DNA from: Hygrophila difformis
Taxonomy: Eukaryota > Streptophyta > Magnoliopsida > Lamiales > Acanthaceae
DNA length: 64,000 nt
Direction of reading: 5' to 3'
NCBI GenBank assembly: GCA_030278955.1
Contig: JAOANR010000015.1
Location: 36,488,487 to 36,552,486 of the forward strand
The translations under genes were made by a program, and so were the position numbers. Within the stretch, counting starts at the first letter, position 1, and every line of letters begins with the position of its first letter. Positions 45,067 to 56,294 of the stretch are shown here, piece after piece. The notes under the pieces were generated by a model. It ran no database searches and had not been told where the DNA came from. It saw only the letters and a program-made list of their open reading frames with translations.

Positions 45067-47972
45067 TTCCCCTCTCTCTATTTAATCTCAAACAATCTTC
45101 ATTCTCTTCCTATATTATATTGCAACACTCACATCATAACCCCACGGGTTAAGGTGTAACATTCTGGAATTGCAATATAGGGTGTTATGCTGCCCAAATT
45201 TTGATTCTCCATTTTCATCGCTTAACTGATTGAACCCTTGACTCATTAATGATTAAAGATTGAGATTAGCAATAATCAAACATCAATAATCATCATGATT
45301 AAAGGACCTTTGTTCAATTGCCAGTAAAATACTCCTCTATAAACAAAATCTTGATGACTTAAACAGATAATCCGGACTGTAATTAATTATGGTAGGAAGG
45401 ATTATTTAAGACCATCAATTGTGGACCCAATCCACAACCTTGCATGAGAAACCAATGTCTCTCATACAAGGAGTCTTCTTTTATTTCTTATTGATTTTGT
45501 CTTTGCGTGTTGTGTGGAACAATTAGTAAAGAATGCATCAGACTAATGTTGGCGGGTATTCCCTCATGGATAACTAGCTCGTATTCTAGGTATTAATTAC
45601 TAAGTGTTATTTTGCATGGTCTGGATGTTTGTCAGTGGAAGCCTTGGCGGTTCGCCCATCCGGGGTTATATTAGCTGCTCGGCTGACTCCCATCCAGATA
45701 CAGTTTTATTTTTCTTATCTTAATTTCCAAACCCAAATTCCAATCTGTACTGGAAATCTGTTGACATCAGTCAATGCTAATTGATGATCATTATAGAAGG
45801 GAAGCATGTAGGTTTTTATCCGAATTCACAGACAGTGGAGATCCAACTGGTATTGACACTACCATTATAGGGTTTAAGCTGTCTAAATTCGCTCCATCCG
45901 AGTAATTGGGAAATTGGACAGTAGATGTTTACAGTCCACCTGATTATTCTGCCATTACTTTGGTCTCCTGACCACTTCATATCTGTGTTTCACCTTCTGT
46001 CTAGACCCACATCTATATTTTGGGTCAATTAATTTTACACTTCCCTATATCCTTATGCATGATAATATTATGTATTATTGTGGTCTGTAATTATTTTGGG
46101 ATCCTTCCCTTGGACAATAGAAGTCTAGATCTTAAACGGATATTGTGTGATAAATTTCCAACACAAATCTCTTTATAAAATCCGGATCTGAGTCAGGGAT
46201 AAACTCGTCAGTTATGACTAATTCATATTCTGTTAAGGGTTGATTTTGGGGAATTAGAAGCAGAATCAGCGATTAGGTCTCTTCTAGACTGAAAGGGTCT
46301 GTGTTTTAACTGAGAGTCTAGTATCTGTTCAGGAAATGATTTTCAAATACATTATTTTCCAAAATTGCTGTTTGTTGGAAATCTAAGATTAAATATTACA
46401 CCGAGATGGGGTCCACTTGGACTCAAATACAGTGTAGTAAATAATCTCAAAGGAACATCATCCAGGCCTTGGTTATTTTCTAAGATAGGGTTGAGTTTTC
46501 TTTTAACTGCTATCCTCTTCTGCCAAAGCCTATTTTTGAGTCCTGAGTGAGTGCATCCGGAACGAACTAAATCATTAGTTCGTTTCATTAGTTTGTATTT
46601 CATAATCACCCGGAAGGAAGTGAACACACTAGTGGTTCACCAAGAGCCGGGAATTCTTGATCCATACTCCTTCATCCTGATGGGGAGCTGTCTTTTACTA
46701 CCAGGGTCAGATTTTCAAAACCTCCGAGTGATAGGTTTTAAATGCTTTCTTTACTGCTTTCTTTTAACCGCTTTCATTAGAGGTCACTCGGTTGTATTGA
46801 GAGTTGCGTAACTGCTACTAGGATTGACAGTTAAGGGATAGTTTAGGACTTAATTAGAATCTTTGGGTGTGACATGGGGGAATGATAGTAGTACTTGGCA
46901 TTTCAATAAATGATATGTCGGGTGTTGCTTTTCCACCACAGAGGAAGTAACACACCCAGGCCAGGGCAGTTACGAATCTGTGGTATTTTAGAATCTGTGG
47001 TCTTGAGAACATGTAAACTCATATTGTAAGTACCTGTCTGTTAAAGGGAAAGCATAACTAAGAGCATGAGAATTAGCTATCTGATAGAATTATCCCAAAC
47101 AAAGATCTGTGTATAAAAATGGAAGTTTAATACTGCTATATCTAAATCTTGTCCAATTTTCATTCTTTTCTCCTGTCCCTTCTGTCTACATTGTGATTCA
47201 GCTTCACGGTTGGCACAATGTAATTTTTCCTTGCTTTCATAGATAATGTTAGATAATGTTTATCGCATTCTTAGAATAATCTTTACCCGCTTTCTAGAAC
47301 AGACTTATTCGTTTTGTAGAGTAAATTTAAATGCTTTTGTAGTTAGTTTAAATTCAGTCAGTAGTTATTAATCACTTTTCAAACCCATTGAGCAATACGA
47401 ATGGAAAAATCTAGTAAAACGACGTGGGCCCTGCTTCTATCGCAGATCCTCCAGTGAACGATCCGGTCTTACTATAAATTACTGCAATTTTTGACACCGT
47501 GCGCTTTCGGGCCACAGTTTCTTAAACATGAGCAATAAAAATATGACTACTTATAAATATATCCCTAATCACAACCCCGCCATCATAAATTGGTTTCATT
47601 AAATAAAACCTAAACCAGGATCATGATTTTTCAGAAAATACTCAGGGAGTGGAAATCTGTCAAAAGTTTCATGGCAGGAAATCTCATGTCAAGAATTGAT
47701 GAGAAATATCATGGCACATGTGCCGGGGACCCTCAGTGTGACAGGCTGAAGGTCAACCTATCCCGGCTGTACCATGAGATTTGTCAACTGTTTCATGACA
47801 GAGAGGACCACATCGCCATTTGAAATTAAAGCACCACACTTGAGTAATAAGAAGACTAACAATCTTGATGTATCCCTAAACCCCTTCCCGTGAATCATAA
47901 CTCTTTTCATTTGATAAATCTAACCTGGTGTATTTTAGAAAACGCTCGTGTGGGAAATTGTCAAAAGTTTCA

Positions 47973-48163
47973 TATCATTATGTGTTGTTGTTGTTGATAT
48001 TGTTTGTATTATTTTATTATATTGTTTGACTTAACCCAGAATTGAAATTTCCAAGTTGCCTACGTACCCGGTGAAGGGATCAAGTCATTACGTAGTTCAA
48101 AACAATTTGAATTTGTTTATTTGAAATACAAAATATTCGGACTAGAATATTCGGGTCGTTACA
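47973..48163 (-). repeat. Start of a Tekay-like 3' LTR, cut by element B
   Basis: In minus-strand sense TGTAACGACCCGAATATTC follows a run of G and A, and 190 bases later the sequence is broken by B. The phrase GGGTACGTAGGCAA is common in such LTRs. It does not match the start of the LTR at 53003. It is taken to be the 3' LTR of the element whose gag is at 48310-49395. Confidence 0.6.
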
Positions 48164-48309
48164 TCCTCCCCCCCTTAAGATTACAGTTATGTCCCCATAA
48201 CTGTCTATGTATTATTCCCAAGAAGGTTCGAGTATCGTCGCCTAGCACAGGTATGTCCGCTTTATTTACTACATTTAATGTCCCGTGAGTTCCCCTTGGT
48301 CATTCGTGG
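48164..48309 (-). promoter_or_regulatory. Polypurine tract and short 3' region of the gag-only element
   Basis: The minus strand reads CTTAAGGGGGGGAGGA directly before TGTAACGACCC. Only about 130 bases separate it from the gag stop, so no room is left for protease or pol. Confidence 0.75.
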
Positions 48310-49395
48310 CTAGTTAGGTCCAGCGACCAGATCATCTCTTTTGGTTATATTCTTAATCTGGGTTCGACACTCTTTCATCCGATGTCCACGCCAACCACAT
48401 CGGAAGCATGTGTCGGGTTGAGGGCATCCCCTCACCAGATGAGGTTGGTTACAGCTTGGGCATCGGGGCACGTAGCATTTACGGGTGAAAATCCTTCTAT
48501 TGTTGCCTCCATCGTTACCTTGGGCTGGTTCATTTGGGCCTTCGCGAAGGTTATTCCTACCCGAGTCATTATCAGCTCCCCGATCCTTACCTCTCTTGTC
48601 TTGTCCCTGGAGACCTTGGCTAGTCTCACCTATCGCCTTCCGCTTCAGTCCCTGAACTCGTGCAACTGCTACCGCCTGATCATAAACAGCTGGCGGGTCA
48701 GAGTAGTGCACACCCGTGATCACTTCCCTAATAGCCAGGTTTAACCCCATCTCAAATTTCTGAGCCTTGTCGGAGTCAGTTGGTACTAGCCTCGTAGCAA
48801 ATCGTACTAGCTCCTTGAATTTGGTGTAGTACTCTTGCACTGTCTGTGCGCCTTGCCTTAGGTTGATGAATTCCTCGTACTTCGCCGCTTTTGTGCTTAA
48901 CGGGTAGAACCTCTCCCTCAGAACTTCCTTAAACTCCTCCCAAGTGTAGGCTTTCTAATCTTCCACTAATTTCCTCTGGAGGTTTTGCCACCACTCATCG
49001 GCTTCACCTCCTAAGTAGTAAGTTGCTACATGTATCTTTTCCTCATTAGGGCATTTGATAGCGTTTAAGAGTTTATCGAATGTACGGGTCCACTCCTCAA
49101 GTTTGGCGGGATCTTCCTCCCCATCATAGTGTGGTGGTTGATAAGGATTCACCAACGCTAGATAGTTAGTCCGAGCTTCTGGTGGAGGTATTGCCGCCTA
49201 CGCCCTATGTACCTCGGCGTTTCCCAAAACTATGAGTATTTCTTCTACGGTCCTTAAACGTTCGTCCATGTTGTTGGGAACAGGAGGCGCTCGTTCTCCT
49301 ACGTTCGGAGGAACCTTATCGTGGTTAGGTGCGTTCGGGAGGTCAGTGTCAGTGCCGTTTGGGCTTACCTTCCTCGGCTTTCTCCTAGGTGCCAT
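48310..49395 (-). pseudogene. Gag of element C (Tekay-like), two in-frame stops
   Basis: One minus-strand frame of 362 codons starts MAPRRKPRKV at 49395 and is broken by stops at the ends of its segments near 49198 and 48955. The gag core (LEEWTRTFDKLLNAI, YYLGGEADEWWQNL, then VQEYYTKFKELVRFAT, FEMGLNLAIREVI) and a zinc knuckle (CFRCGWRGHRMKEC, pattern C-x2-C-x4-H-x4-C) are plain. Immediately beyond the stop comes the polypurine tract instead of pol, as in gag-only (TR-GAG) retrotransposons. Confidence 0.85.
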
Positions 49396-49957
49396 TTTCT
49401 GTTATTAAGCACGCGAATATGAGTTTCTAAGTGATCAAGATCTAGGACTAAGACAAAATTAGTCTCAAGCTAACGCTTCTAAGTCAAGAGTCAAGGTCTA
49501 GCCAGATACTAGTGTGAGAATATTATCTAACGTAAGCGATTCACATAAGAAGGTTACTACAAGTATGTATGTATGCATATGCTATCCCCCCCCCATAAAA
49601 TTTACTTTATGCATGCATTTATTTATCCATGGGTTTTAAAAATAAATTTATTCCATGGATAGATTTTAAAAGAATAAGGGTAAAAGGTTTGGGCCACTAT
49701 ATTGGGCCAAAAGAAATAAATTATTTGGGCTTAAGTAAAAACAAGGGTATTGGGCCAAAATAATTGGGCTTAACATGATAATTAAATATTGGGCCAAAAT
49801 AATTAATCTTTGGGCTTAAAATATTACACTATAGGAATAAAATTTTTGGGCTCACCCTTTTGGGCTAAAAATAAGTTAAAAATAATTAAACTAAAAATAA
49901 TACTAAGTTTTAAAATAATGGTTTAAAAATAATAATAGTAGCTTTAAAATTTTCTGG
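49396..49957 (-). other. 5' leader of element C
   Basis: The leader lies between the primer site and gag. It is AT-rich with repeated TTGGGCC/GGCCCAA words. No gene is seen. Confidence 0.6.
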
Positions 49958-49969
49958 GCTCTGATACCA
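49958..49969 (-). promoter_or_regulatory. Primer binding site of element C (initiator tRNA-Met)
   Basis: The minus strand reads TGGTATCAGAGC three bases after the LTR end GGTGTTACA. It matches the 3' end of plant initiator tRNA-Met. Confidence 0.9.
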
Positions 49970-49972
49970 CTC

Positions 49973-52900
49973 TGTAACACCCCGGATTTGATAACCCAGG
50001 CCGGGATGTCACCGCCACACCTCCCTAGCAAGACACGGTTTCTCCGAGCTTACTAAAGAGATGCAAGACTATGGTTTTTCAGAATTTAAAACGTTCAAAT
50101 AGCCCATTGAAATATAACTTGAAAATAGTATCATTACAGTTGCAGCGGAAAATAATATTTAGATATAAGTAATGCAGCGGAATTTAAATTGGGCCAACAC
50201 GGCCAAAACACGGGTTAAAATAGGCCCGTTCATACTATAGTCTAATGCAAATTTAAAATAAAGCGTTCCCAGAAAATTCCCATGCATGTACGTGCTCAAG
50301 TATAATCCACATGCTCTGTTGGAAAAAGAAAGAAATGGTTTTGGGTCAGCACAACTTGCTGAGTAAGTTAACGCCTATTATGATCAAGGGGTTTCAAAAC
50401 CTTTAATTAAATTTTAAGGAAAACATGTGCATACAAGACATGATTTAAATTTTATTCATCTAATAATAATTTAATTACATAATTTAAAAGACAAGGATTC
50501 CACAAGATCATAATTTAACACACATGAAAAAGGGGTTTAATTAAATAAATAGATTTTACTCCTAGGCCTGCATACAACAATATTCTATTTACCAATTTAA
50601 AAATAAATAATTTAATCGTGCACTCGAACATGTATTAAATTCATAAATAATAATTTAACATGTTATAAAATTTAAGACATAAATTTTAAATGCAAAATTT
50701 AATGACAAGAACAAATAAATAATTACATAAAAAGTATTAAATCTTTTAATTTTTCCCCTTGCGTCCCGTTTCTCAATATTTAGTGTAGCCGGTCATCCGG
50801 CGGCCGCAGCCGTTTCGTATTTCAAGTATTTCATTGGCCGTTTTGGCACAGTTTCTCATAACATTCACCATCGGCCGTTTTGGCACGAAGCGAAAAGCTA
50901 GGGGGCATTCTATTGAGCATTTTCCCCTACGTCGGTCACCCTCGTCCGTCAAGGCACGAAGCGAAAAGCTAGAGGGCACTCCATCGAGCGCTCACCCCCT
51001 ACATAGGTCACACTCGTCCGTCTAGGCACGATGCGAAAAGCTAGAGGGGCACTCTATCGAGCACTCACCCCCTACATAGCCAAGTATCTCATATGTTTCA
51101 ATTTAGTGTAACAGGATTTTTCAAAACTATAGATGTATCGTATTTCAAGGTTTCGATCGTTTGTTTCGAAATTTCAAAATCTCACGATTTAAAAGTCGTT
51201 TGGCGTCACAGTTTACGCCTTTTTAATTCAAAAATTCATTTCAAGTCCAAAAATTCTGAAATTTTCACAGTATATCAAAAACACCCTAACAAACAACTTT
51301 CGTGTTTTAATGATTTCTAAATAAGTTGAGGAAACATATCAAAGATCGAGTTTATTGCACAACATATACACTGTCAGGTTTCAGGTTGACCACCGTTTGG
51401 AAAATCGACGTTTTGACATACCAAATGGACTCCAAAAATTCTAAAGTTTTATATGCGCATAGTAGACATGATTATCTACAACTTTCATTTAGATTGCAAA
51501 GATCAATTCGGAGTAGAAAATATAGAACATGCTTATCAAGTTTGGACATCTACACTGTCAGATTTCCAAAAAGGTTTTAAATCACAGTTTATGTTCGGAT
51601 CGATTTGGGGTAGCAAACGTTGATGAAAATCGATGAAATTTTTACACAACATAGTTTCATGTGTTAGGATCAAAAGTCTAGTTTTGAGTTTTTCGGTTTG
51701 AACTCTCGAAATAGGGGTTTTGGTCCGATTTCAAATCTGTCACCGTTTCAAGATCAACTCTCAAGGCAGGTTGGTTCTCGGCCGTTTTTGGATATCAAAA
51801 CGCAATGAAAAATTATGAAAATTTTACACAAACTAGATCTATGTCTTAAAAACGTTTTTCATGTTTTGAGTTTTTCCGTTTGAGCAGTTTTAAGGGTTCG
51901 AAAAATTCGCACCAAATCGCTGCGCCGTGGGTTTTTCGTGTTGACAGATTTTAGAGTTATTAAATCCCTATGTTTGGTTGCATGTTAAGTCACCCAAAAC
52001 CAAGTAAGTATTTACAGTGATTGAGTTTTTGGTCGTCCTAGGGTCGCTCGGCTCGTCCAAATATACTACGAACGGATCTACACACACGTTCTCCTTCTCC
52101 TTCGGCCACGAACGTGTTTGCAAGTTAAAGATTCGAGAGTTAGATTGAGGATTGGAGATTTAAAATGAGAATGGGACCTAATGTAAACCTTACCAATGAT
52201 TCTATTACTGTAATCCCTGATCTACACCCTTGCTCGGTCGTCGTCGGTTGCCGGAAACTCGTCGGAAGTTCGCCGGAAAGTCGTCGGGTAGGTGTTTGGC
52301 TTTGGGAGTGTTTTGGGAGAGAAGAGGGAAGTTTGGAGACTGATTATGGGGTGGAATCTGTTCCCCCATCGTCCTAATACTCCTTCCCCCGTCCAAAATC
52401 CACTTTCCATAGTCGGGGGGTCAAATTATGGCAAGAAATCGCCGAGATCGTGTGATCTGCCGCAATCTGTGATCCCACGCGGTGGTGGCGCGCTGGTAGA
52501 AGGAACACCGCGCGGCCAGCGCGCGGCCAACGCCTGGACTTCGGTCCGGGCGGGTCGTGCGATCCGTCGAGCCTTTCCTCCTCTCTTTCGGACTCCTATC
52601 CCTCTATGTTCTCGGATTCCAATTTTCCGGGTCATTCTCGGATTACGATTCCTATCTTAAGTCCGTTGGTTTCGGATTTGTCGGCTTCTAATTCGTCGTC
52701 CTTCGACTCCCGTGTAATAATTTATCTAATTAAATTATTTCCGACTTCACGGGTTCCTGGAATTAAAATTCTTTTCTTTCTTGAATTTAATTTCAATTCT
52801 TTTGACTCGATTCATGGAATATCTTCGGGCTTCCTTTCCCTCTTTTATTCCATTTTAAATTTTTGAATCTATCAGCGTTTCATTTCCGAGCAATAATTTA

Positions 52901-53003
52901 TTGTGATAAATTATTTTCTTCTTCTCGGAGATATTTCGACCTTGATTGGATTAAGGAATAAATTTTATTCCTTTGGACGCCGATAAAAATCCCGGGTATT
53001 ATA
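49973..53003 (-). repeat. 5' LTR of element C (right copy, about 3.0 kb)
   Basis: The inner end GGTGTTACA and the match with 15-2150 fix the left border. The right border is fixed by the ACTTT duplication at 53004-53008. The outer end reads TATAATACCCGGG in element sense, with TA instead of the usual TG, probably mutated. The stretch 52440-52570 is GC-rich. No gene was recognised. Confidence 0.85.
50875..51080. repeat. Tandem repeat of about 66 bp in LTR C, three units
   Basis: Three copies of the unit with core GGCACGAAGCGAAAAGCTAG are present, one more than in the left LTR (905-1050). Confidence 0.75.
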
Positions 53004-53008
53004 ACTTT
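53004..53008. other. Target-site duplication of element C, right copy
   Basis: ACTTT repeats bases 10-14. It joins the copia frame across element C. Confidence 0.85.
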
Positions 53009-53882
53009 AATCTTCCTCCCGGTCTGTTTCTCCATCATTTTCTTCCAAGCGAGTAATTTCCCGAATGCTTCATTTTTTATTCGCATGGGATACACCCATA
53101 CTCTCCGGGTAAAGTCATCAACAAACGTTACAAAATAATGGTTTCCTCATAAAGAAGCCGTCTTGGTAGGTCCCCAATGATCTGAGTGAATGTAATCCAT
53201 AATGCCTATAGTGTTATGGATTGTTGTTCCGAACGTCACCCGCGTTTGCTTTCCCAGAACACATTGCTCGCAAAATTCAAGTTTGCAAGTCTTTGCACCC
53301 TTTAATAATCCTTACTTTTCTAGAGTCTGCAAAGATTTTTCCCCAGCATGCCCAAGCCTCATATGCCATAGCTTGGTCATCTCATCTTCCTTGTCTGCTT
53401 CTGATACTGCTGCTGCAATGCCAATCACTGTATTGCCCTGGAAGTGGTATAAGTTATTTTTCCTTATACCTTTCATGGCGACAAGTGCTCCCGAGATCAC
53501 TTTCATAATCCCATTCTGAATGCTGATGGAGTGGCCTTTAGCTTCCAAGACTCCCACATATATGAGATTCTTAGCAAATTTCGATATGTACCGAACTTCC
53601 GTGAGCACCTTGGTTGTTCCATCGTGGTTCTTCAGATATACTGAGCCAACTCCAGCTATCTGGCAATATCCGTTGTTGGCTAGGTAGACAACTCCACCGT
53701 CAACACTTTCAAAGTTAACAAACCACTCCTTCCTGGAACACATGTGGAATGAGAATCCCGAGTCTAGCAACCAGTCGTCAATGCACGTTACTGATGAGAC
53801 ACAAGCTAAAGAATACTCTGTCTCATCACTATCAGCAACACAAGCCTCTGCTACCGCTTTCCCCTTTTTCTTTTGCAGCTTA
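53009..53882 (-). pseudogene. Copia protease to integrase fragment of element D
   Basis: On the minus strand the sequence gives a retroviral-type aspartic protease (WLLDSGFSFHMCSRKEWF, Asp-Ser-Gly present; LANNGYCQIAGVGSV). The GAG-pre-integrase block (LWHMRLGHAGEKSLQTLEK) follows, then a degenerate integrase start with HSDHWGP and the end YPMRIKNEAFGKLLAWKKMMEKQTGRKIKV. This is the order of Ty1/copia pol. It is interrupted by element C at the integrase core, and its 5' side (gag) ends abruptly at 53882 where LTR sequence of element G begins. Confidence 0.88.
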
Positions 53883-56278
53883 GCCTCACCGGCGGCGTGG
53901 TGGTGGCAGCGACGCCGTGATGGTGGCGGGTCAGTGGTGGAGTGATGGTGGCAGTCGGTGGGGTGTTGGAGTTTTCGTGTTCTTTGTTTTGATGTTGAAA
54001 TGGTTGGATCTATGTTGAAATATTTGGGAAATTGCATGTTTATTTGATTAGGAGATGAATGTGAATGTGAAGGTAATTTTAGTTAATTTAGTACTTAAAG
54101 ATTTCTATTAGAAATAATAGTTTGTTAGATATTGACTATTTGGGGATTATGTGTTCCAATTGTTGAATTGGTGAGTAAATCTTTAAAATGGCTATTGTGA
54201 TTCTTGAGATTGAAGTAGAATTTGAGGTTGATGTGTGATTTGAGAATTTGGGAATACTTGCTCTTGACCAATTGAAATGTGGATTATACTGACATGTATA
54301 ATTTATGGTGGATAAATTGACTAATGTTGATTAAATGTGGAATTGACCGAATTATTTTAATGAAGTTTGATCATTAGCATTGGAGTTTAGTGATTTTTCT
54401 TTAGATGGAAGACTTAAATGTTGAAGTACTTATGGAATTGTTCTTTATAATTTTGGAGAAAAACCATGTGCTAATTGAGTTGTTTTGCTTAATTGATAAT
54501 GTGAAATCTATGGCATGTCAAGAATTGAGTGTTAGAATGAACATTCGTTGAATATATTTGGATTCATGAGTTAAAGGGATTGTTACTAGTATCTTGAATA
54601 TCTAAGTTGGAGTATTTGTTAGATGTTGTGGATTCTAGTATACTACTTAAAGAATATTTCCTTGTTAAAGTGTTCTAATGGAAGAATACTTGAATGCTTA
54701 AAGTTTAGAATATTATGTTAGGTGTTGGGTTAATCTTTATTATTTGGTCTTGTGAATTATTTTTGGAGTTATCTAATTCTATGTTGATAAACATAGAATG
54801 AGAATTGTTGAGTGGTTTTGATGGGAGTGTAGAAGAGGATTGGAGATGATGTTGGAGGTGGAGGAAGTAAGAGACGAGTGTGTTGGTGCCGTTAAATTAT
54901 TGTAATTCTTATGATGATATTATTATACAGGGAATGATTGCGGACTCACATTGAGGCCACAGAAGGACTGAAGATGTACCAAGGAAGCTTTGAAGCTTGA
55001 GTATACAGGCAAGGAGTAGTTAGTAATCTGTAGATTAGGGAGTTAGGCCGAGATGTCTAACTAGTATTAAATTATAATTGAACTAAGTCATGGCATGTTA
55101 ACCTAGACGATTAGGATGTGAACCTAATTAAGTTATACTTTAGATTTACGGACGTCTATGATTAGACTGGCTCCCTAGGGATCTATCACTCATTATGTTA
55201 GAGCTAGTGATGTTTATAATGGATATAGAAGTTGTATATCGAATGGTTGAATTTATGATAGAGAACCTAGACGGCTAGGTGGTTTCTCTGATTCCTCAGG
55301 TTATGTGTGTGCATTTGTTTGGGGTATATTCCCTGGAATTATTTTGGGATTCATTTTCTGTAACTGTGTTGTGATTTATTCCTTGTGTTTGATTTGAGAT
55401 TTATTCCCTTATGTGTGTTTGACCCTATAGGGATATTCAGCTGATATCCCGGGTCTGTGTGTTGTGCGTGTGGCACGTTGCGGCAATTGGGGAGTGAACC
55501 CTTTGCCATGCGGTAGTTGGGGAGTGAACCCTCTGCCATGACCCGCTAGACGCCGCTCTGGTCAGTGACGACTATCCGTCTCCCTCACCTGTGTTATTGG
55601 CCCTGCGTAGGATGTTCATCCGCGGCGGGGGCGAAGTTGACGGGCAGTTCATTGTGTATGGTAGAGTGTGGTGACCTCTGGCCAATGATGACTGTCGACC
55701 ATGGTTATTAGGAAACGCGTTAGACATGATTATTTGTTGCATTTAGGATAGATAGACACATAGGTCATATCATTCATCTCATCATTCATCATGCATAATG
55801 ATTGCAATGCATTTTATGGTTGAAGCACCGGTATGGGACGGTTTGATGTTTAAATACTGTATTTAATTTATGTTATTAATATATTTGTATCTATAATTAG
55901 GTCGTTTAATTTTCGTACTGTCTAATCTACTTATTACTGCTATTACCTTGCCAGTACGTTGTACTGACACCTTGTTGTTTTCTTTTTTTATAGATCTTCC
56001 TTCGGATGGCGCATATTATGAGGATGGGATACGGGCTGAGCGAACTAGTGTAGATTGTATTTATTGAATTATATTGGCATTAGTAGGCTTTTGCCTTGTT
56101 AGTAAATAATTCAGGGCTTGTAGCCTGGATATGTTTTTGTTGTTCATGGGATCATTTTACTGTATTTGTTGTTATTATCTCACTTCGTATTAGCTGTCTA
56201 AGCTGAGTGATCAACAATTTAGAACAGTTAATCCGGCGGTGACGTCACGAAATGGTTTTAAATTTTCGGGGAGTTACA
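53883..56278 (+). repeat. 5' LTR of element G, lacking its first 736 bases
   Basis: It begins at a position matching 59517 in the 3' LTR, abutting copia sequence, and ends CGGGGAGTTACA before the primer site. A short GAGTGAACCCT repeat lies at 55492-55545. No gene was recognised. Confidence 0.8.
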
Positions 56279-56280
56279 GA

Positions 56281-56294
56281 TGGTATCAGAGCGG
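56281..56294 (+). promoter_or_regulatory. Primer binding site of element G (initiator tRNA-Met)
   Basis: TGGTATCAGAGCGG starts two bases after the LTR end. Confidence 0.88.

Larger units (their letters stand above)
16505..47972 (+). mobile_element. Element B: Athila-type retrotransposon carrying an F-box gene and interrupted by element N
   Basis: Plus-strand order: 5' LTR (its first part in the gap), primer site, gag, protease, reverse transcriptase, RNase H, integrase, acceptor module, palindrome array, two-exon F-box gene, 3' flank, polypurine tract, and a 4.74-kb 3' LTR. Element N sits within gag. Without N, B would be at least 17 kb. The right flank is TATCA; the left flank is lost in the gap. 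Pol is broken by stops and a frameshift in reverse transcriptase. Confidence 0.9.
43229..47972 (+). repeat. 3' LTR of element B (4.74 kb)
   Basis: It runs from TGATAATGGCC to GTCAAAAGTTTCA. The last 1.65 kb equals the remaining 5' LTR. The whole is homologous to the N LTR in the opposite strand, but shorter; the GC-rich block of N (23775-24240) is missing. It contains two palindrome arrays and a TATA box. A C-rich line of hairpins, for example CCTTGCATGAGA / TCTCATACAAGG at 45442-45472, also matches N. Confidence 0.95.
15..53003 (-). mobile_element. Element C: Ty3/gypsy (Tekay-like) LTR retrotransposon, outermost insertion, filled by later insertions
   Basis: The element is bounded by ACTTT on both sides (10-14 and 53004-53008). 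It has related LTR sequence at both ends (15-2150 and 49973-53003), a tRNA-Met primer site at 49958-49969 and a gag gene at 48310-49395, all on the minus strand. The copia gene it interrupted reads through when C is removed. Elements A, B and N and a sequence gap now occupy its middle. No pol belonging to C is seen. Its left LTR was cut by A and its putative 3' LTR start (47973-48163) by B. Caveat: that start does not resemble the start of the right-hand LTR, so C may be chimeric or two elements. Confidence 0.75.

Noticed and set aside
48382..48744. Plus-strand 120-codon open frame
   Set aside because: It is the antisense shadow of the gag zinc-knuckle region of element C.
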